A stretch of DNA of 58,001 nucleotides, from positions 1 through 58,001 of the forward strand of contig JALENW010000006.1 in NCBI GenBank assembly GCA_022766365.1. Direction: 5' to 3'. Shown here one piece after another: positions 54,088 through 58,001 of the stretch. The stretch comes from Clostridiales bacterium (GTDB taxonomy: Bacteria > Bacillota > Clostridia > Peptostreptococcales > Anaerovoracaceae). The notes beneath the pieces were generated by a model, which was given only the letters and a program-made list of their open reading frames with translations, ran no database searches and was not told where the DNA came from. The position numbers and the translations under genes were made by a program. Positions within the stretch are counted from its first letter, which is position 1. The number at the start of each line of letters is the position of its first letter.

Positions 54088-54146
54088 AAAAAATACGTCG
54101 GGGATTACCTCGTTTACCGGTTCATCCCAACGTATATTATAGAACC
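54088..54146. mobile_element. solo right end of the 44721-44865 MITE
   Basis: 59 bases that match 44807-44865 without gaps at 54 positions. It ends in AGAACC at 54146, the same terminus. The left end of the element (GGTTCT with its neighbours) and a matching 8-base duplication are not found nearby, so this is a truncated or one-ended copy. Its inner part can fold, on the minus strand, as ATACGTTGGG with CCCGACGTAT followed by six T, so it may now serve as a terminator for the exporter gene that ends at 54187. Confidence 0.65.
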
Positions 54147-54186
54147 CTCATATTCACATACTTAATATGAACATAGCGTTTCAAAA

Positions 54187-55185
54187 CTACAAAGATAAAA
54201 CCAAAGGTACCAGAACCGGAACTGTGAAACTGGCCACAAGCCCGGATACAAATGAGAAAATTGCAATATCTCCCCTCGTCTGTCTTTCAACTATAGGCAG
54301 ACATACATCCATCGCCGCAGCTCCCGGCATTGCAACCGTTTCAATGTATCCAATCTTTCCGGCAATGATAGGAATAAATACGAAAGAAAGAACCTCTCTC
54401 ATTATGTTATGCAAAAAAGAAATAGCACTGGCAACTACAAATCCATGATCAATGATAAGACCCGGTGCCAAGCTGTACCAGCCCAATCCTGAGCCGATTG
54501 CCAAAGCTTCCTTCATCGAAAGGGGCAAAATTAAGCCACAAATTACCGCCCCTACGAGTGAACCGCCAATAACCGCCACGGGAATCACAAGTACCCTGAT
54601 TCCAACTGCCTTTATTTGTCCAATTACAGTTCCTTCAAGCCCCATATCCAGACCGACAAAGAACAACAGAATGCAAAGGCCTACAGTTATAGCCCAACCC
54701 ATCACATTATCAAAAGCTTTAACATCTGTAATCACACCCTTCGTCAGGAAATATGCAATAGTACCCCCGATCAAAACGGCCAATATAACCATGATTGTCA
54801 TACTGTCAAGCTTCTTTTCTTTAATCTCAGCTTGTTCTTCTTGATTTTCAACAGGAACATCTATTCCCGTTGGCATATTTACCCTCTTGCCTTTTAAAAA
54901 CCCCCTGTCATCAAGACCCATAAGTCTTCTTGTCACAGATGTTGCTGCAACTGAACAACTCACAATTATGACTGTTATCAGAAGAGAGTACATGCCAATA
55001 GAACCGAGATTACTAATTACCTCGTCGTTGGCTCCCATCCTCATACCCATTGAAAAAACCATAATAATGATTGCACATGTGGATACCTTCCCGGTCCATC
55101 CAAGCCTATCCTTCTTATCCCGTACAAGTGTACCTGCGATATAGCCAACCAGGGCATGTCCGAGATATAACCCTAAATCACCCAA
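54187..55185 (-). CDS. LysO family lysine exporter, copy 1
   Basis: Integral membrane protein of 332 aa with about eight to nine helices. The family signature is the half starting MVFSMGMRMGANDEVISNLGSIG, and the second half carries GSGLGWYSLAPGLI and SFLHNIMREVLSF. LysO of E. coli exports L-lysine and thialysine. The start appears to be a TTG at 55185, with GAGGAG 6 bases upstream. A similar gene lies 107 bases upstream, so the two are tandem paralogues. Substrate is inferred from family only. Confidence 0.87.
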   Translation of the reverse strand: MGDLGLYLGHALVGYIAGTLVRDKKDRLGWTGKVSTCAIIIMVFSMGMRMGANDEVISNLGSIGMYSLLITVIIVSCSVAATSVTRRLMGLDDRGFLKGKRVNMPTGIDVPVENQEEQAEIKEKKLDSMTIMVILAVLIGGTIAYFLTKGVITDVKAFDNVMGWAITVGLCILLFFVGLDMGLEGTVIGQIKAVGIRVLVIPVAVIGGSLVGAVICGLILPLSMKEALAIGSGLGWYSLAPGLIIDHGFVVASAISFLHNIMREVLSFVFIPIIAGKIGYIETVAMPGAAAMDVCLPIVERQTRGDIAIFSFVSGLVASFTVPVLVPLVLSL

Positions 55186-55292
55186 ACCGTTCTCCTCTCA
55201 TTCGCCTAAAAATAAACTGAAACTTCCGGTTACCGTTAATAAAGATTAACGCAAAATTTCACCGTCACTCCTTTAAATCCTCTGTGTAGTAC

Positions 55293-56294
55293 CTACATAC
55301 TCAATAGGAATTCCAACAAAATAGGCACAACTAAACTTATGGTCGCACCTGACACGAAGGACATAACAGCAATATCAGTCCTTGTGCTCTTCTCAACCGC
55401 CGCTATACAAACATCCATACTAGCCGCAGCCGGCATCGAAAAAGTTTCTATATAGCCCACCTTCTTCGCCACCAACGGAATAAATATAAACGAAAAAATC
55501 TGCCGCAACAAATTATGCAGATAAGAAATCGCACTTGCAAAAATCATCCCGTGCTGAAAAATCATAACCGATGTAAGGCTCGGCCAAGCCATACCGGCGC
55601 CAATCGCCAAAGCCTCGACGAAACTTACCGGCATAAACAGATATGATATTGCAGACCCCAAGAGAGAGGCAACTATGCTCACCATTGGAAAAATCACAAT
55701 GCTGAATCCCATTGCTCTGATATGTCTGCCCAAAGATCCGTCAAGCCCCATAGTCATTCCCACAACAAAAAGCATCAGACAAATGGCAACAAACACAGTT
55801 ACTCCCATGAAATCACCCAATCGAACGGAATCAATAGAGAGATATTTTGTGGCAGAATATCCTATTCCGCCGCTGACCAGAACATCAATGACCACATAGA
55901 TAGTCATGATTGGAAGCATATTTTCTTCTTTTGCAACTTCTTCATCAATTGTATCTTCATATTTCTGTGCAACCCTTACAGTCCTTCCGTGGAGCAAACC
56001 CTTCGAGTCAAATCCGAGTGCCTTTCTCACAAAATAGCTGCCTGCTACGGAAAATACCATTGTCACAAGGGTAATAGCTACCGAATAGAATGCGATATCT
56101 CCAAGCCTTGACACAACTTCATCGTTTGCACCCATACGTATTCCCATTGCTGAAATCATGAAAAGTATAGAAGCTGTCAACAGCTTATCAAGCCATGAAA
56201 GCCTTTCTCTATACCCGGTCAGCCTGCTGCCCAGATATGCTCCTGAAACTGTACATGCCAGGTATATCGCTAAATCTACCACATTATCTCCCAT
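55293..56294 (-). CDS. LysO family lysine exporter, copy 2
   Basis: Paralogue of the neighbouring gene: 333 aa, ISAMGIRMGANDEVVSRLGDIAFYS, GAGMAWPSLTSVMIFQHG and SYLHNLLRQIFSF align block by block with copy 1, and both end with a membrane helix plus a short tail. Substitutions such as GWYSLAPG to AWPSLTSV in the putative transport region suggest that the two no longer share the same substrate or partner. The ATG lacks a clear ribosome binding site. The gene is divergent from the uracil permease. Confidence 0.85.
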   Translation of the reverse strand: MGDNVVDLAIYLACTVSGAYLGSRLTGYRERLSWLDKLLTASILFMISAMGIRMGANDEVVSRLGDIAFYSVAITLVTMVFSVAGSYFVRKALGFDSKGLLHGRTVRVAQKYEDTIDEEVAKEENMLPIMTIYVVIDVLVSGGIGYSATKYLSIDSVRLGDFMGVTVFVAICLMLFVVGMTMGLDGSLGRHIRAMGFSIVIFPMVSIVASLLGSAISYLFMPVSFVEALAIGAGMAWPSLTSVMIFQHGMIFASAISYLHNLLRQIFSFIFIPLVAKKVGYIETFSMPAAASMDVCIAAVEKSTRTDIAVMSFVSGATISLVVPILLEFLLSM

Positions 56295-56401
56295 TAAATT
56301 TCATAACTTTACATATCGATTATATATTTAATTTCTCTGTATGTCTATGATAATCAGACGATTAATTTTTAAATAGCCGCAATTTATATTATACTTTATC
56401 A

Positions 56402-56430
56402 TTGAATATCTATCCATTAATTGTTATACT
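56402..56430 (+). promoter_or_regulatory. promoter of the uracil permease gene
   Basis: TTGAAT (56402-56407) and TATACT (56425-56430) with a 17-base spacer and an extended -10 (TGT before TATACT). A start near 56437 leaves a leader of about 44 bases with AAGGAG before the ATG, too short for a PyrR attenuator. Confidence 0.65.
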
Positions 56431-56480
56431 ATTTCTAGTGATTTTAAGCCATTAATATCGAGAAATTGAAGGAGATCAGT

Positions 56481-57782
56481 ATGCAAAACGAAAATCCGAT
56501 TTATGATGCCAAAGTCCTGGGTTATCCGAAGATGATACTTCTTGGTGTACAGCACACCTTTGCCATGTTTGGTGCCACGGTTCTGGTACCGATACTAACC
56601 GGACTGGATGTTTCCACAACACTGTTAATGGCAGGTCTGGGAACTCTCCTATTTCACCTGTTGACAAAGGGCAAAGTTCCTGCATTTTTAGGCTCATCTT
56701 TTGCATTTTTAGGAGGATATGCAGCTGTAGCACCTATGATAGATGGAAAACCCAATGTTGAAATGTTACCCTATGCAGGGGGCGGAGTGTTTTGTGCGGG
56801 CCTGATCTATGTCCTACTTTCCGGTCTTATTAAATTATATGGCGTTAAGAAAGTTATGGCATTCTTTCCACCGGTTGTTACCGGTCCGATTATAATATCA
56901 ATAGGACTTATTCTGGCACCGACTGCAATTCACAACTGCCGGACAAACTGGCTACTTGCTGTGGTTGCCATGGGGACGATAATATTTTTTAATATATGGG
57001 GACGCGGAATGCTTAAAATTATTCCGATTATTCTTGGAGTGATTGCATCATATGTTCTTGCCATCTTAACAGGAGCTGTTGATCTTTCTGCACTTGCCAC
57101 CAAAACGGTAGTTGCCGTTCCAACGTTTACGCTCATGAAATTCGACATATCTTCCATTGTTACTGTTATGCCGCTTGCTCTTGCCACGATGATGGAACAC
57201 ATAGGAGATATTTCTGCGATAGGCGCAACCACCGGTAAAAATTATATAGCCAATCCGGGGCTTCACAGAACCCTCCTGGGAGATGGCCTTGCTACCTGTC
57301 TATCCGCTGCCTTCGGAGGGCCTGCAAATACAACCTATGGTGAGAACACAGGCGTTTTGGCACTGACAAAGGTTTACGATCCCAAAGTTATCAGGCTGGC
57401 CGCATGTTTTGCCATCATTATTTCTTTCCTGCCTCATGTGAATTTCCTTATCAGTTCCATTCCTGCAGGAACAATCGGTGGAGTTTCTCTGATTTTATAC
57501 GGTATGATTTCTGCTATCGGCATACGCAATGTTGTAGAGAACCGAGTTGACTTTACAAAGTCACGTAATACGATAATCGCTGCTTTGATTCTCGTTTGTG
57601 CTTTAGGTTTTTCTGCCACAGGAGGGATTTCTTTCCGAGCATTCGGTGCTACAATCAGTTTGTCAGGCCTTGCGATTGCTGCTATAGTCGGTATTCTGGC
57701 TAATGCAATTTTACCCGGTAACGAATATGTATTTGATGAAGATGATGGAACAGAACAAAAATTCCAGACATTTGAGATATAG
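56481..57782 (+). CDS. uraA: uracil permease (NCS2 family)
   Basis: Proton-linked uracil importer with about 14 membrane helices. Family features are the first helix GVQHTFAMFGATVLVPILTGLD, SFAFLGGYAAVAP, and the substrate region with ATMMEHIGDISAIGA (conserved Glu and His) and FGGPANTTYGENTGVLALTKV (conserved Glu). 433 aa from the ATG at 56481, which has AAGGAG about 6 bases upstream. It supplies uracil for salvage, in line with cdd and pdp in this window. Confidence 0.94.
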   Translation: MQNENPIYDAKVLGYPKMILLGVQHTFAMFGATVLVPILTGLDVSTTLLMAGLGTLLFHLLTKGKVPAFLGSSFAFLGGYAAVAPMIDGKPNVEMLPYAGGGVFCAGLIYVLLSGLIKLYGVKKVMAFFPPVVTGPIIISIGLILAPTAIHNCRTNWLLAVVAMGTIIFFNIWGRGMLKIIPIILGVIASYVLAILTGAVDLSALATKTVVAVPTFTLMKFDISSIVTVMPLALATMMEHIGDISAIGATTGKNYIANPGLHRTLLGDGLATCLSAAFGGPANTTYGENTGVLALTKVYDPKVIRLAACFAIIISFLPHVNFLISSIPAGTIGGVSLILYGMISAIGIRNVVENRVDFTKSRNTIIAALILVCALGFSATGGISFRAFGATISLSGLAIAAIVGILANAILPGNEYVFDEDDGTEQKFQTFEI

Positions 57783-57866
57783 ACTTTTGAAATGATAGAA
57801 AGCCTTTTAATCATATTCATAAAAAACACTACGGATGAAAATCAGAAATTCAAATTGCAGAATCAC

Positions 57867-58001
57867 AACCACCAGCTGAGCTGGTGGTTTGTTTTGCCCC
57901 TATAAGGGGCTGTTACCTACCGGCATCTCAAGATGCATGAAACGGTTCGCCTTCCGCTCCACTTATTTCACTTGTACCTCTTTCCCTACAAACCCTAAAG
58001 G
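57867..58001 (-). mobile_element. probable end of an IS605-type TnpB element, running off the window
   Basis: On the minus strand three hairpins follow each other: GCATCT/AGATGC (57923-57936), GCCCC/GGGGC (57896-57910) and AACCACCAGC/GCTGGTGGTT (57867-57889). The last, with its ACCACCAGCT core, is of the kind found at ends of IS200/IS605 elements, and the series resembles the guide-RNA (omega RNA) region at the 3' end of tnpB. The tnpB gene would lie beyond 58001. The last hairpin may also end uraA transcription on the plus strand. Confidence 0.42.

Noticed and set aside
56431-56480. PyrR-type attenuator before uraA
   Set aside because: The leader is only about 44 bases and has no antiterminator/terminator pair.

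Overview
The window comes from a low-GC, Gram-positive anaerobe of the class Clostridia. The supporting signs are strong AGGAGG-type ribosome binding sites, a single-chain glycyl-tRNA synthetase, the pyruvate phosphate dikinase/pyruvate carboxylase pair, the LemA/DUF2207 and ACT/UPF0210 pairs, and an LPXTG-like wall-anchored protein. A member of the Mogibacterium/Anaerovoracaceae group is my best guess, but that is an impression from gene style, not a search result. Most of the window is chromosomal housekeeping DNA. No tRNA, rRNA, CRISPR array or complete transposase gene was seen.

Layout. (1) 126-14932, all minus: a tightly packed run typA, mscS, pyc, phoH, ybeY, cdd, era, recO, a UBA/DUF4342 protein, glyS and ppdK, with overlaps of 4-8 bases at several junctions. 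It combines ribosome and RNA maturation factors with the enzymes that set the pyruvate/PEP/oxaloacetate balance. (2) 15137-26591, all minus: aroA, aroC, a four-domain shikimate-pathway fusion (chorismate mutase, AroE, AroK, type II AroQ), rmuC, a phosphoesterase, deoB, pdp, rsmE, mtaB and a HIT protein, closed by a terminator at 14987-15026. (3) 26747-28869: a wall-anchored surface protein with four InlB-type B repeats. Its promoter has a run of nine G residues between the -35 and -10 boxes, a strong phase-variation candidate. (4) About 880 bases of AT-rich DNA without a gene, then a DUF1836 regulator (minus) and an acyl-CoA synthetase (plus). (5) 32607-36308: the two class I ribonucleotide reductase subunits behind two well-formed NrdR boxes. 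(6) 36652-39804, minus: murE, nadE and a nicotinamidase-like gene. ridA is divergent. (7) 40492-44445, minus: nhaC, an FMN alpha-hydroxyacid oxidase-type enzyme and an alanine-glyoxylate-type aminotransferase, a plausible glycolate-glyoxylate-glycine route.

(8) 44446-45926: nearly 1.5 kb without a gene. It holds a 145-base MITE with a perfect 8-base target duplication. Beside it is a region of about 740 bases with its own promoter, many inverted repeats and a strong terminator, which I propose as a large structured non-coding RNA. (9) 45927-49658, minus: DUF2207 membrane protein, LemA and ung. (10) 50067-53948, plus: a DUF6873-like protein whose start codon sits so close to a -10 box that its message may be leaderless, a radical SAM protein, an ACT protein and its UPF0210 partner. 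(11) 54088-57782: a second copy of one end of the MITE, two tandem LysO-type exporters (minus) and a uracil permease (plus). (12) 57867-58001: three consecutive hairpins that look like the end of an IS605-type TnpB element entering from the right.

Several start codons have been moved from the longest reading frame to the ATG that follows a good ribosome binding site; each case is noted. The most interesting items are the poly-G promoter, the candidate large RNA next to the MITE, and the four-domain shikimate enzyme with altered residues in its last domain.
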